Source of the DNA: Ectothiorhodospira marina
Lineage (GTDB): Bacteria > Pseudomonadota > Gammaproteobacteria > Ectothiorhodospirales > Ectothiorhodospiraceae
Assembly (NCBI RefSeq): GCF_900109495.1
Contig: NZ_FOAA01000005.1
Location: 1-64,000, forward strand
Direction: 5' to 3'
Length of the DNA: 64,000 bases
Below the pieces are notes generated by a model. That model saw only the letters and a program-made list of their open reading frames with translations, searched no databases and was not told where the DNA came from. A program made the translations under genes and the position numbers. Shown in pieces: positions 37,865 through 47,377 of the stretch. Position 1 is the stretch's first letter. Every line of letters starts with the position of its first letter.

Positions 37865-39685
37865 ATGGGCGAGCCCAATCACGTCATCACGCCGGGGGAA
37901 GCGGGAACCCTGGCTGGACTGTTCAGGGAGCGAGTCAAGCGAAGCCCGGGGATGGTGGCTTACAAACAGTATGATCCGTCGGCTTCCGCATGGGTGTCAC
38001 GCAACTGGCAGCAGGTGGGGGCGCAGGTGGCCCGCTGGCAGTCGGCACTGCAAAAGGAAGCGCTTTCACCGGGGGACCGCGTCGCGGTCATGCTGCGTAA
38101 CTGCCAGGAATGGGTGATCTTTGATCAGGCCTGCCTGGGCCTTGGCCTGATCACCGTGCCGCTGTACACCGACGACCGACCGGACAACATCGCCTACATC
38201 CTCAAGGATGCCGGGGCGAAGCTGCTGCTCCTGGGGGGGCGTCAGCAATGGAAACGTCTTCAGGAGGTTCGCGAGCGGCTGGATACGGTCAATCGCATCA
38301 TCACCCTCCAGCCGGTGGACCCGGCAGAATTTCCCGAGGACAAGCGCCTCAGGTGCCTGGACGAATGGGCTCCCGAGGGTGACCATGAGCTGGTGACCCG
38401 CGAGGTCGACCCCGACGCCCTGGCCACCGTGGTGTACACCTCGGGTACCACGGGTCGTTCCAAGGGCGTGATGCTGACCCACCAGAACATCCTCCAGAAC
38501 GCCTATGCCGCCCAGCAGTGTGCCCCCATGGGGGGCGAGGATCTGTTTCTTTCCTTTCTGCCGCTGTCCCACACCCTGGAGCGCACCGGTGGCTGCTACA
38601 TGCCCATGATGGTGGGCGCCCAGGTGGCGTTTGCCCGTTCGGTACAGGGCCTGGCGGAGGACCTCATGAACCTGCGCCCCACCGTGCTCATCTCGGTGCC
38701 ACGGATCTACGAACGTATCTATGGTCGCATCACCTCGGGGCTGGAGGCGAAGTCCGGTTTTGCCCGTTTTCTGTTCAACACCACGGTGTCCGTGGGATGG
38801 CGCCGCTTCGAGCACGAGCAGGGGCGCGGTGGCTGGCATCCCAGCCTGCTGCTGTGGCCGTTGCTGAAACGGATCATCGCCAGCAAGGTGACCGAGCGCC
38901 TGGGCGGGCGGTTGCGTCTGGCTGTCTGCGGTGGTGCGCCGTTGCCACCGCCCATCGCGCGCTTTTTCATTGGCCTGGGGTTGCCCGTGTTCCACGGTTT
39001 TGGCATGACCGAGGCCAGTCCGGTGGTGGCCGTCAACCGGCCTGACGACAACGTCCCCGCCAGCGTGGGGTGTGCGTTGCCAGGTGTTGAGGTGAGCATC
39101 GGGAAAGATCAGGAATTGCTGGTGCGCGGTCCTTCGGTGATGCAGGGCTATTGGAATAATGAGGAAGCCACCGCCGACACCATCGACAAGGATGGCTGGC
39201 TGCACAGTGGCGACAAGGCCCGCATCGACGAGCAGGGGCATATCTTCATCATCGGTCGCATCAAGGAGATCCTGGTGCTGGGCAATGGCGAGAAGGTGCC
39301 ACCGGCGGATATGGAAATGGCCGTGACCCTGGATCCCATCTTTGAACAGGCCATGGTCGTGGGGGAGGGCAAGCCCTATCTCACCGCCCTGGTGGTGCTC
39401 AATGCCGAGGAGTGGAAAAAGCTGGCCGAGGAACTGGAAGTGGATCCAGGCAGCAACGAGGATCTGTTCAGCCGCAAGGTGGAAAAGGCCCTGCTGGAGC
39501 GTGCCGGCAAGCAACTGACCGAGTTCCACGGATACGCCCAGGTGCGTCGTCTCACGCCCACCCTGGAGCCCTGGGATGTGGACAACGGGCTGCTCACGCC
39601 CACCATGAAACTCAAGCGTGCGTTGATCCTGGAGCGCTACAGCAAGCAGATCGAGGCCATGTACGAGGCCCACAGCAAGCGCTGA
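37865..39685 (+). CDS. Long-chain acyl-CoA synthetase (AMP-forming)
   Basis: FadD-like adenylate-forming ligase, 606 residues. AMP motif VVYTSGTTGRSKGVMLTH (about 180-197), GFGMTEASPVV and the hinge region HSGDKARIDEQGHIFIIGRIKE with the C-terminal Lys (TPTMKLKRALI). AGAGGAG precedes ATG 37865 by 5 bp. It resembles the AMP-dependent synthetases of about 600 residues found in gammaproteobacteria rather than E. coli FadD. It lies 48 bp before a FadL-type porin gene, a natural uptake and activation pair for long-chain fatty acids. Confidence 0.93.
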   Translation: MGEPNHVITPGEAGTLAGLFRERVKRSPGMVAYKQYDPSASAWVSRNWQQVGAQVARWQSALQKEALSPGDRVAVMLRNCQEWVIFDQACLGLGLITVPLYTDDRPDNIAYILKDAGAKLLLLGGRQQWKRLQEVRERLDTVNRIITLQPVDPAEFPEDKRLRCLDEWAPEGDHELVTREVDPDALATVVYTSGTTGRSKGVMLTHQNILQNAYAAQQCAPMGGEDLFLSFLPLSHTLERTGGCYMPMMVGAQVAFARSVQGLAEDLMNLRPTVLISVPRIYERIYGRITSGLEAKSGFARFLFNTTVSVGWRRFEHEQGRGGWHPSLLLWPLLKRIIASKVTERLGGRLRLAVCGGAPLPPPIARFFIGLGLPVFHGFGMTEASPVVAVNRPDDNVPASVGCALPGVEVSIGKDQELLVRGPSVMQGYWNNEEATADTIDKDGWLHSGDKARIDEQGHIFIIGRIKEILVLGNGEKVPPADMEMAVTLDPIFEQAMVVGEGKPYLTALVVLNAEEWKKLAEELEVDPGSNEDLFSRKVEKALLERAGKQLTEFHGYAQVRRLTPTLEPWDVDNGLLTPTMKLKRALILERYSKQIEAMYEAHSKR

Positions 39686-39733
39686 AAAGCTTGCGAACGG
39701 ATAAAACCAAAAGAAATCACCCAAGGGGGAAAC

Positions 39734-41096
39734 ATGCTATTCATCCAGTCCCGCAACGCCCTGTCCTGCGCCGTGGCCGGCGCTGTCGCCCTGTCCGGGG
39801 CCACCCTGTGGCAGTCACCGGTGAAGGCGGCCGGCTTCTATATTCAGGAACAGAGCGTCAGCGGCCTGGGCCGCGCCTTCGCCGGCGAGGCGGCGGTGGC
39901 CCAGGATGCCAGCACCATCTTCTTCAATCCGGCGGGGATGGTGTTCCTGCCCGGCACCGAGGTACAGGCAGCGGTGCATTTGCTGATGCCGAAGGCGGAT
40001 GTGAGTGATGGAGGGTCAACAGTCACAACGCCAGGTACGTTGGGAAATCCGGTTTCCGGGCTCGGGGGTTCTGGTGGCAATCCTTACGATCCGACCCCGG
40101 TACCCAACCTCTTCATCTCCCATCAGCATGACGACCGTACCTGGTTCGGGTTTGGCCTGACTGCTCCGTTTGGCCTGGCCAATCACTACGACGACGACTT
40201 CTTCGCCCGCTACGACTCCACCGAGACCGAGTTGGCAGTGATCAATCTGCAGCCAAGCGTGGCCTACCGGCTCACGGACCGCCTGGCCCTGGGAGGGGGG
40301 ATCGATATCCAGTATGCGGATGCGACCCTGAAGAATGCGATCCCGGATCCCACGGTGCCGGGTGGCCCAACGGTCGCAACCGATGGTGAACAGGTGCTGG
40401 ATGCCGATAGCTGGGACTATGGGTTCAATCTGGGCCTTATGTGGCAGGCGAGCGACACAACCCGCCTGGGGCTCCATTACCGGCAGGGTATCAAGCATAC
40501 TTTGGACGGCAAGGCCGGTGGGATCGCGCCTGCGGGCTTAGGGGGTGCCGAGACCCAGCTGGATGGTCGTGCTGATCTGCATTTGCCGGATATGGTGGCC
40601 CTGGGCTTGCGACAGGAAATGAATGATCGCTGGACACTGATGGCCCAGTACAAGTGGTTCCAATGGTCCAACTTTGACGAAATCCGGGTCCGCTTCGATA
40701 ATGGTGATCCTGATAGCCCGACCGAGCAGAACTACAAGGACAGCTGGGCGCTGGCCGTGGGTACCGAGTACCAACTGGATGATCGCTGGACACTGCGTAC
40801 AGTATGACCGCACGCCCACGCAGGACGGTTACCGTACCACCCGCACACCGGATGGTGATCGTACGTGGTACTCCATTGGGGCGAGTTATGAGCAGGGGCC
40901 GAACTGGGGCTTTGACGTGGCCTATACCTACATCGATATCTCCAAAGAATCGCTGAATTTGAGCAGGGGCTTTTTCGAGGGCGTCAGGGTTCCAAGCCCT
41001 CAGGGTGATTTGCCTATTGATTCTACTGTCGACCTCACCGGCACCACCCAAGGCGACGTCCACATCCTCGCCGCCGCCGTGCGCTACCGGTTCTAG
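39734..41096 (+). pseudogene. fadL: FadL/OmpP1-family outer-membrane transporter, frameshifted
   Basis: A long-chain fatty acid or hydrocarbon porin of the FadL family. It has a signal peptide (to VKAAG), the N-terminal hatch signature GFYIQEQSVSGLGRAFAGEAAVAQDASTIFFNPAGM, and beta-strand alternation through the barrel. The main frame ends at 40807 after DDRWTLRTV. Homologous coding (VQYDRTPTQDGYRTTRTPDG to the C-terminal Phe, AAVRYRF) continues in another frame to 41096. An 8-bp loss between CGTAC direct repeats (ancestral CGTACCGGCGTACAG to CGTACAG) would explain both frame and sequence. No homopolymer lies at the break, so a read error is less likely but possible. Without the last strands the barrel should not fold. 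Confidence 0.8.
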
Positions 41097-41101
41097 GGCC
41101 T

Positions 41102-42103
41102 ATGACCTCCACCTTTCCAGCCCTTTTGATTCGTGACGAGGTGCTTGGCTCCCGTCGTGTCAGTCTCGCGGAGATGGAGCCCTCGGAACTGATGGATGGG
41201 GCCGTGGAGGTGGCGGTTCGTTATTCCTCGCTCAACTACAAGGACGCCCTGGGCATCACCGGCAGTGGGCGGGTGCTGCGGCGCTCACCCATCGTCGGGG
41301 GCATCGACGCCGCGGGCGAGGTGGTCTGCGCAGCCGAGGACAGCGGCTTCAAGGCCGGAGATCCCGTGCTGGTCACCGGTTGCGGGCTGGGCGAGATCCA
41401 CCATGGCGGCTTTGCCGGGCGCATCCGCGTGCCCGCCGACTGGGTGGTGCCCGTGCCCAAGGGGCTGGACCTCAGGCAATCCATGATCCTGGGCACCGCC
41501 GGGTTCACCGCGGCCCTGGCCTTGCAGCGCCTGCAAGCCAACGATCAGGACCCGGGCATGGGTCCGATCCTGGTCACGGGGGCCAGCGGCGGCGTGGGCT
41601 CCCTTACCGTGAGTCTGCTGGCGTCCCAGGGCTACGAAGTGGTGGCCCTGTCCGGCAAGACCCGCCAGCAGGAGTGGCTCAAGTCCCTGGGCGCCGTCAA
41701 GGTCATGGATCGTCGCGGTCTCTCCCAGGGCTGGCGCCCGTTGGAGACGGCCCGCTGGGCGGGCGCGGTGGACACTGTTGGTGGTGAGATCCTGTGCTGG
41801 CTCACCCGCACGGTGGACGAGTGGGGCAATATCGTCACCATCGGGCTGGCGGGTGGCGCGGAACTACGCACCACGGTGATGCCCTTCATCCTGCGGGGGG
41901 TCTCCCTTCTGGGGGTGAGTTCCAGCAACTATCCCACGGAACGCCGCGCCGCCATCTGGACCCGTCTGGCCACCGACTGGTCCATTCCCCACCTGGATGA
42001 CATCGCCACCGAGGAGATCGGGCTGGGGGAGCTGGAGTCAGCCAGCAAGCGGATGCTGGCGGGAGATGTGTACGGGCGGATCCTGGTGGATCTTCAGCGG
42101 TAG
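41102..42103 (+). CDS. YhdH/AcuI-type zinc-free alcohol dehydrogenase (acryloyl-CoA reductase family)
   Basis: A 333-residue medium-chain dehydrogenase without the zinc Cys. Signatures: SLNYKDALGITGSGRVLRR, PIVGGIDAAGEV, VTGCGLGEIHHGGFAGRIRVPADWVVP and the NADPH fold VTGASGGVGSLTVSLLASQGYEVVALSGK. These match YhdH/AcuI, which reduces acrylyl-CoA with NADPH in some phototrophs. It starts 5 bp after the fadL C-terminus. Substrate not proven by sequence. Confidence 0.88.
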   Translation: MTSTFPALLIRDEVLGSRRVSLAEMEPSELMDGAVEVAVRYSSLNYKDALGITGSGRVLRRSPIVGGIDAAGEVVCAAEDSGFKAGDPVLVTGCGLGEIHHGGFAGRIRVPADWVVPVPKGLDLRQSMILGTAGFTAALALQRLQANDQDPGMGPILVTGASGGVGSLTVSLLASQGYEVVALSGKTRQQEWLKSLGAVKVMDRRGLSQGWRPLETARWAGAVDTVGGEILCWLTRTVDEWGNIVTIGLAGGAELRTTVMPFILRGVSLLGVSSSNYPTERRAAIWTRLATDWSIPHLDDIATEEIGLGELESASKRMLAGDVYGRILVDLQR

Positions 42104-42207
42104 TCCCTGGTATTCAAGGATCACCCTCACCCCCTAGCCCTCTCCCGCAAGCCCGTCTATGTTCGATGGCCTGTCGGGGTGTTGCGGGGGTATTGGGGGC
42201 GCCGGCC

Positions 42208-42227
42208 GGGCGCTTCCCGAAGCGCCC
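42208..42227. repeat. GGGCGCTTC palindrome
   Basis: Arms GGGCGCTTC and GAAGCGCCC around a CC loop, followed by CCTAC. It resembles the short intergenic palindromes GTAGGGGC...GCCCCTAC seen in many high-GC proteobacteria. A second related palindrome is at 42291. Confidence 0.7.
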
Positions 42228-42290
42228 CTACAAGGGCTTGAGTTCTTTCTCCATGACTGCTTCAGTGGAATATGCGAAAGATATGGGTAG

Positions 42291-42310
42291 GGGCCGTTCG
42301 CGAACGGCCC
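42291..42310. repeat. Perfect 20-bp palindrome GGGCCGTTCG/CGAACGGCCC
   Basis: GGGCCGTTCGCGAACGGCCC is preceded by GGTAG, the same flank type as the palindrome at 42208. It sits 68 bp from the 3' end of the lipoprotein gene and could also act as a bidirectional hairpin. Confidence 0.7.
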
Positions 42311-42377
42311 GCCAGCCTGTCCGAGGTTGATGAATTGTCGGGCTGGTGACGTGCTATCCGCTGTGCCGGCCGGGTGC

Positions 42378-42773
42378 TCAAGGCTTGCCGATCCCCGACA
42401 GGATGGATTCCTGAGTGATGACCTCGCGCATCACCCGACTCTCCGGGTGCCGTCCGCCGCAGATTTCCAGAACATTGCCATCCGCCAGATGGGCCTCCAC
42501 GCTGTAGCCCAGGCCGGGTTCATGGTTCAGGGTGATGGTGCGGGTCTTGTCCGGCGCCAGTTGGAGGATCGTGGTGGTCTGCTGGGTGTCCACGTTGGCA
42601 TAACCGATTTCCACCTTGGGAATGGTCTCCGAAGTGCGGTTCTGGACATGAACGATCAGGGTGCGGTCAGGCAGTGAGGCTCCCTGGTCGTGGCGGCAAC
42701 CGGAGCCTGTCAGGCCCACCGTCAGGAGCAGTGGGATCAGCCAGAGTGTCATCATGGAGCGATTCATTTTCAT
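42378..42773 (-). CDS. Small putative lipoprotein, unknown function
   Basis: 131 residues. Hydrophobic N-terminus (MMTLWLIPLLLTVGLTGSGC) with a Cys that could be lipidated, though the -3 position is atypical. The mature part has HVQNRTSETIPKVEIGYAN and a beta-rich look. I do not recognise a family. It is divergent from the RND efflux pair, 196 bp apart. Confidence 0.6.
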   Translation of the reverse strand: MKMNRSMMTLWLIPLLLTVGLTGSGCRHDQGASLPDRTLIVHVQNRTSETIPKVEIGYANVDTQQTTTILQLAPDKTRTITLNHEPGLGYSVEAHLADGNVLEICGGRHPESRVMREVITQESILSGIGKP

Positions 42774-42969
42774 GGCTCCTACATTAGCGCTTTCTGATGA
42801 ATCCGTCAGTGAGAATTATCATATGAACCCATAAAATGTTATCCCTCACTGGATCGATCACCATAAGATCCCGTGAGGGGCGCCGACCGCGAAGATCATG
42901 CAGCCACATGGATGGTGTTGTGTCACGATGCCTGGTTACACTGTGACGCAGCAAGAAAGGATACGACTT

Positions 42970-44106
42970 ATGCCAAAACGTACCATGCGTCCCAGGAATG
43001 CCCGACGACTCCCGGCCCTGCTGCTGACCGCCTCCCTGGTGCTTGGCGCCTGCGAGCAACCTCCCGAGATGCAAGAGGCAGCGCCCGAGCGCCCGGTGCT
43101 GACCCTCACCCTGCAATCTTCCGAGGATATGGCCTCCCGTACCTTCAGCGCTCGGGCCGAGGCCGCTGAACATACGGCTCTGGCCTTTCGTGTGTCCGGG
43201 CAGGTGGCATCGGTGCAGGCGGACCTGGGGGACCGGGTGATCGAGGGCGACGTGCTGGCGCGGATGGATGACCGGGACTACCGTCTCAAGGTGCGCGAAC
43301 TGGAGGGCCAACTGGAGGCCGCCGAAGGGCAGCTGCAAGAAGCTGAGGTGAATTACCGACGCGGGCAGACGCTGGTGCAGGACGGCACCATCAGCCGCGC
43401 CGATTTCGATAGTTTGCGATCGGCCTTCCGCCAGGCCCAGGGGCAACGGGATGCCACCCGCGAGGGTTTGGCCACTGCCCGTGCCGCGCTGGACGACACG
43501 GTGCTGCGGGCCCCCTTCGACGCCCATGTGGCCCGCCGCAACATCGAACCCCACGAACAGGTCAGCCCGGAGCGCGTGGTCTTTGTCCTGGACCGCCTGG
43601 ACGAGATCGAACTGCGGGTCGGGATGCCCGAGACCCTGGTGGTGCACCGCGATCAACTCACCGGCGTGAAGGTGCATTTCGCTGCACTGGGCCGCCAGTA
43701 TCCGGGCCGGGTGCAGGCCGTGGGTGTGGACGTGGACGAAGATACCCAGACCTATCCGGTGCGTATCGTGGTGGACAACCCGGACCAACGCATCTTGCCC
43801 GGAATGACCGCCCGCCTGGATTTCCGGGCCGACCTGGATGCGGCGGGCGAGCAGGGTTATTTCCGGGTGCCCATGACGGCGATATTCGACCACGATGGCC
43901 AGCCCCATGTCTGGGTGCTGGACGAGGCCGGCGAAACGGCGACGCGCCGCCCGGTGAGCCTGGGGCCGCTGGAGCGGGATGGCGCGCGCGTCCAGGGTGA
44001 CCTGCATGCGGGTCAGCAGGTGGTGACCGCGGGTGTGCAGCACCTGCGCGAGGGTCAGAAGGTACGCGTGCTCACCGAGGACGAGATGCGAGGTGCACGC
44101 CGATGA
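42970..44106 (+). CDS. RND efflux periplasmic adaptor (membrane fusion) lipoprotein
   Basis: A 378-residue HlyD/AcrA-family adaptor. Signal with a classical lipobox LVLGAC (Cys about residue 27). Lipoyl halves flank a helical hairpin: FRVSGQVASVQADLGDRVIEGD, then the coiled region EGQLEAAEGQLQEAE and RAPFDAHVARRNIEPHEQV. AAAGGA lies 8 bp before ATG 42970. The stop overlaps the permease start (ATGA). No outer-membrane TolC partner is adjacent. Confidence 0.92.
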   Translation: MPKRTMRPRNARRLPALLLTASLVLGACEQPPEMQEAAPERPVLTLTLQSSEDMASRTFSARAEAAEHTALAFRVSGQVASVQADLGDRVIEGDVLARMDDRDYRLKVRELEGQLEAAEGQLQEAEVNYRRGQTLVQDGTISRADFDSLRSAFRQAQGQRDATREGLATARAALDDTVLRAPFDAHVARRNIEPHEQVSPERVVFVLDRLDEIELRVGMPETLVVHRDQLTGVKVHFAALGRQYPGRVQAVGVDVDEDTQTYPVRIVVDNPDQRILPGMTARLDFRADLDAAGEQGYFRVPMTAIFDHDGQPHVWVLDEAGETATRRPVSLGPLERDGARVQGDLHAGQQVVTAGVQHLREGQKVRVLTEDEMRGARR

Positions 44107-47100
44107 ACGCCGCTGTCTGGGCCATCCAGCGGGGCCGTATGATGGGCTTTCTGGTGGCCCTGATCGTATTCGTGGGGGGCTTCGCCTACACCCAGCTGGG
44201 TCAGCTTGAGGACCCGGAATTCACTGTGCGCACAGCGGTGGTTTACACGGAATACCCGGGCGCCCGGGCCGTGCGCGTGGAGCAGGAGGTGACGGAGCAC
44301 ATCGAGCTCAAGATTCAGCAACTGGGCGAGCTGGACCAGGTGCAGTCCCACAGTCGGGATGGGGTGTCAGTGATCTTTGTGGACATCCAGGAGCATCATG
44401 ATCCGGAGAAGTTGCGACAGATCTGGGATGAACTGCGCCACAAGGTGAACGAAGCCGCCCGCGAGCTCCCCGATGGGGTGCGCGGGCCCATTGTGGACGA
44501 CGACTATGGTGATGTGTACGCCCTGTTGATTGCCCTTACCGGCGAGGGCTATGGCTATGATGTGCTGGATCGGGTGACGGATAACGTGCGCCGCGAATTG
44601 CTGCGGGTACCCGGCGTGGCCAAGGTGGAACTCTTCGGGCAGCAGGGGGAGCGGGTGTTCGTCGAGACCTCCCGGGAGAAGGTGGCCGAGATGGGCCTCA
44701 CCCCGCACCAGGTGGTCCAGGCCCTGAACCGTCAGAATGTGGTGGAGCCAGCGGGTTTTGTGGAGATGGGGCCCCGGCAGGTGCGCATCTTTGCCAGTGG
44801 CGTGTTCGAGTCCCTGGAGGAAATTCGCAGCCTCTCCATCCGCAGCCCGGTGACCGGCAACCTGGTGTATCTGCGTGATTTTGCCGAGGTGCGCCGGGGG
44901 TTTGCGGATCCACCCCAGGCGCTGCTTCGCCATGGGGGGCAGGACGCCCTGGCCATTGGCATCGTCCCCTCCCAGGGAGTGAACGTGGTGGAGTTGGGGG
45001 ATCGGATCAACAAGCAGCTGTCACGGATCGAACCCACCCTGCCCGTGGGGATGTCCTTCGGCATCATTGCCAACCAGCCTCGCGAGGTGCAGGCGGCAGT
45101 GAGCGAGTTCATGATCAACCTGGTCACGGCGGTGGTCATCGTCATCGCGGTGCTGCTCATTGCCCTGGGTCTGCGCACGGGCCTGATCGTGGGGTCTGGG
45201 GTGCCCTTTACCATTCTGGCCACCTTCATCGCCATGTGGGTCACGGGGATTGACCTGCATCGGGTCTCTCTGGGGGCCCTGGTGATCGTGCTGGGCATGA
45301 TGGTGGATAATGCCATCGTGGTGGCTGAGCTTACCGTCGTGAAGATGCAGCGGGGGCTGGACCGCGCACGCGCAGCCCGGGAGGCGGTGGGTGAAACCGC
45401 CTGGCCTTTGCTGTCGGCCACCCTGATCGCCGTGCTGGCCTTTTCGCCCATCGCCCTCACCGACACGGCAACCGGGGAGTTCACCCGCTCTCTGTTCTGG
45501 GTGGTGGGTTTTTCCCTGTTGCTCAGCTGGGTACTGGCCATCACCGTCACGCCGGTGATGTGTCATCGCTGGCTCAAGGCCCCGGCCGAGGGCAGCGCAG
45601 GCAGTGATCCCTACGGGGGACGCCTGTACCGTGGTTTCCGCCGCCTGCTGGGGGGGGTGCTCCACTGGCGCCGTGCCAGTCTGGGGGGGATTGCCGGGCT
45701 GCTGGTGCTCTCCCTGATCGGCTTCATGCTGGTGCCGCAGATCTTCTTCCCTCCCGCGCAGCGGGCCCAGTTCATGGTGGATTACTGGCTGCCGGAGGGC
45801 AGCCGTATCCGTCAGACGGCCGAGGACATGGCCGTGATCGAGGACTGGCTGCAGGGGCAGGACGAGGTGGAGTCCGCCACCGCCTTCATTGGCGAGGGAG
45901 CACCGCGCTTCTATCTGCCCATGCTGCCCGAACATCCCAATGCGTCCTTCGGGCAGATCCTGGTGAATCTGAAGGCCGTGGATGACCTGGATGGCATGAT
46001 GGCAGCCACTCGGGGGTTCATGGATCAGCGTTTCCCGGATGCCGAGCCTCGAGTGCGGCCCATGCAGTTGGGGGATCCGGTGCGATATCCCATCGAGATG
46101 CGCATCATTGGGCCGGAACGTGACACCTTGCGGGCCTTGGCCGAGCAGGGGCGGGACATGCTGGCAGGGGATCCCCGTCTGGATCATGTGCGCCTGGACT
46201 GGCGCAACAAGACGCCGCAGATCCAGGTGGATGTGGATCAGGAGCGGGCACGCCGGGCCAATGTGTCCAGTGCCGCCATCGCCGAGGCACTGGCCACTGC
46301 CTTCGCTGGTCAGCCCATTGGTGTTTACCTCGAAGACGATAAACGCATCCCCATCAAGTGGCGCTTCCCCCTGGAAGATCGTACGGATCCCACGCAGGTG
46401 GAGACCATGGTGATCTGGCCTGAGCAAGGCCATCGTCCGGTACCGCTGTTGCAGGTGGCCGAGGTGTCAGTGGTGTGGGAGGACGCCTCCATCTGGCGTA
46501 TGGACCGAGAACGCAGCGTGACCCTGCAGATGGATCTCATGCCTGGCTTCATTGCCCATGAGGTGCTCCGTGATCTTCAGCAGCGGGTTCAGGACCTGGA
46601 TCTGCCGCCCGGCTACCGGCTCGACTGGGACGGTGAGCCGGTGAAATCCCAGGAAGCCCAGCGGGGCGTGCTGCAACCCGTGCCGGTGGTATTGGGCCTG
46701 ATGGCCCTGGTGTTGATGGCGCAGTTCAATAGTTACCGCCGCTCACTGATCATTCTGCTCACGGTGCCCCTGGGGGTGGTCGGGGTGAGCGCGGGGTTGT
46801 TGCTGTTCAAGCAGCCCTTCGGCTTCATGGCGCTGCTGGGGGTGATGAGTCTGTCCGGCATGATCATCAAGAACGCCATTGTCATGGTGGAGCAGGTGGA
46901 TCTGGAAATGGAGCGCGGCGAAGAGGCCCACGAGGCCCTGCTGGAGGCGGCGGTGAGTCGCGTGCGGCCGGTGATGCTGGCGGCTGCCACCACGGTGCTG
47001 GGGATGTTGCCATTGGCCTTGTCCGGGCCCTTCTGGGCGCCCATGGCCATTGCCATCATGTTCGGGTTGGCGCTGGCATCGTTGCTGACGTTGTTGGCGG

Positions 47101-47180
47101 TGCCGCTGTTTTATGCGGTGCTGTTCGGGGTCCTCCACCCTCACCCCAACCCCTCTCCCCGGGGGGGAGAGGGGCAATAA
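44103..47180 (+). CDS. RND multidrug efflux permease with repeat-derived C-terminus
   Basis: A 1025-residue AcrB-like HAE1-type inner-membrane pump driven by protons. Twelve membrane helices in the RND pattern, two large periplasmic loops, and the TM4 acidic motif GMMVDNAIVVAE (Asp). The last functional stretch is FGLALASLLTLLAVPLFYAVLFG. After that the protein reads LHPHPNPSPRGGEGQ and stops, all encoded by the CCCTCACCCCAACCCCTCTCCCC palindromic repeat, so the native stop has been replaced by the repeat. The function is probably unaffected because the tail lies beyond TM12. Substrate unknown. Confidence 0.92.
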   Translation: MNAAVWAIQRGRMMGFLVALIVFVGGFAYTQLGQLEDPEFTVRTAVVYTEYPGARAVRVEQEVTEHIELKIQQLGELDQVQSHSRDGVSVIFVDIQEHHDPEKLRQIWDELRHKVNEAARELPDGVRGPIVDDDYGDVYALLIALTGEGYGYDVLDRVTDNVRRELLRVPGVAKVELFGQQGERVFVETSREKVAEMGLTPHQVVQALNRQNVVEPAGFVEMGPRQVRIFASGVFESLEEIRSLSIRSPVTGNLVYLRDFAEVRRGFADPPQALLRHGGQDALAIGIVPSQGVNVVELGDRINKQLSRIEPTLPVGMSFGIIANQPREVQAAVSEFMINLVTAVVIVIAVLLIALGLRTGLIVGSGVPFTILATFIAMWVTGIDLHRVSLGALVIVLGMMVDNAIVVAELTVVKMQRGLDRARAAREAVGETAWPLLSATLIAVLAFSPIALTDTATGEFTRSLFWVVGFSLLLSWVLAITVTPVMCHRWLKAPAEGSAGSDPYGGRLYRGFRRLLGGVLHWRRASLGGIAGLLVLSLIGFMLVPQIFFPPAQRAQFMVDYWLPEGSRIRQTAEDMAVIEDWLQGQDEVESATAFIGEGAPRFYLPMLPEHPNASFGQILVNLKAVDDLDGMMAATRGFMDQRFPDAEPRVRPMQLGDPVRYPIEMRIIGPERDTLRALAEQGRDMLAGDPRLDHVRLDWRNKTPQIQVDVDQERARRANVSSAAIAEALATAFAGQPIGVYLEDDKRIPIKWRFPLEDRTDPTQVETMVIWPEQGHRPVPLLQVAEVSVVWEDASIWRMDRERSVTLQMDLMPGFIAHEVLRDLQQRVQDLDLPPGYRLDWDGEPVKSQEAQRGVLQPVPVVLGLMALVLMAQFNSYRRSLIILLTVPLGVVGVSAGLLLFKQPFGFMALLGVMSLSGMIIKNAIVMVEQVDLEMERGEEAHEALLEAAVSRVRPVMLAAATTVLGMLPLALSGPFWAPMAIAIMFGLALASLLTLLAVPLFYAVLFGVLHPHPNPSPRGGEGQ

Positions 47181-47357
47181 CTTCCTCCCCCCAGAGGGGT
47201 GGATCTCCCCTCTCCCCGGGGGGGAGAGGGGCAATAACTTCCTCCCCCAGAGGGGTGGATCTCCCCTCTCCCCGGGGGGGAGAGGGGCAATGACTTCCTC
47301 CCCCCAGAGGGGTGGCTCTCCCTTCTCCCCTCGGGGGAGAAGGGTCGGGGATGAGGG
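47134..47357. repeat. Four-unit palindromic repeat array at the RND permease end
   Basis: CCCCTCTCCCC palindromes begin at 47150, 47207 and 47263 (period 57 then 56 bp). A diverged unit at 47320 has arms CCCTTCTCCCC and GGGGAGAAGGG. Units are joined by CAATAACTTCCTCCCCC.AGAGGGGTGG. The array begins inside the permease frame and ends about 20 bp before the 3' end of the convergent acetyltransferase gene. Confidence 0.92.
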
Positions 47358-47377
47358 GAGCCGGCGGGCACCGCCCC

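Larger units (their letters stand above)
42104..42377. other. Repeat-containing gap between acuI-like gene and lipoprotein gene
   Basis: 274 bp with no supported gene. It holds a truncated copy of the CCCTCACCCC.AGCCCTCTCCCGC repeat (about 42122-42153) and two further palindromes at 42208 and 42291. Confidence 0.6.
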
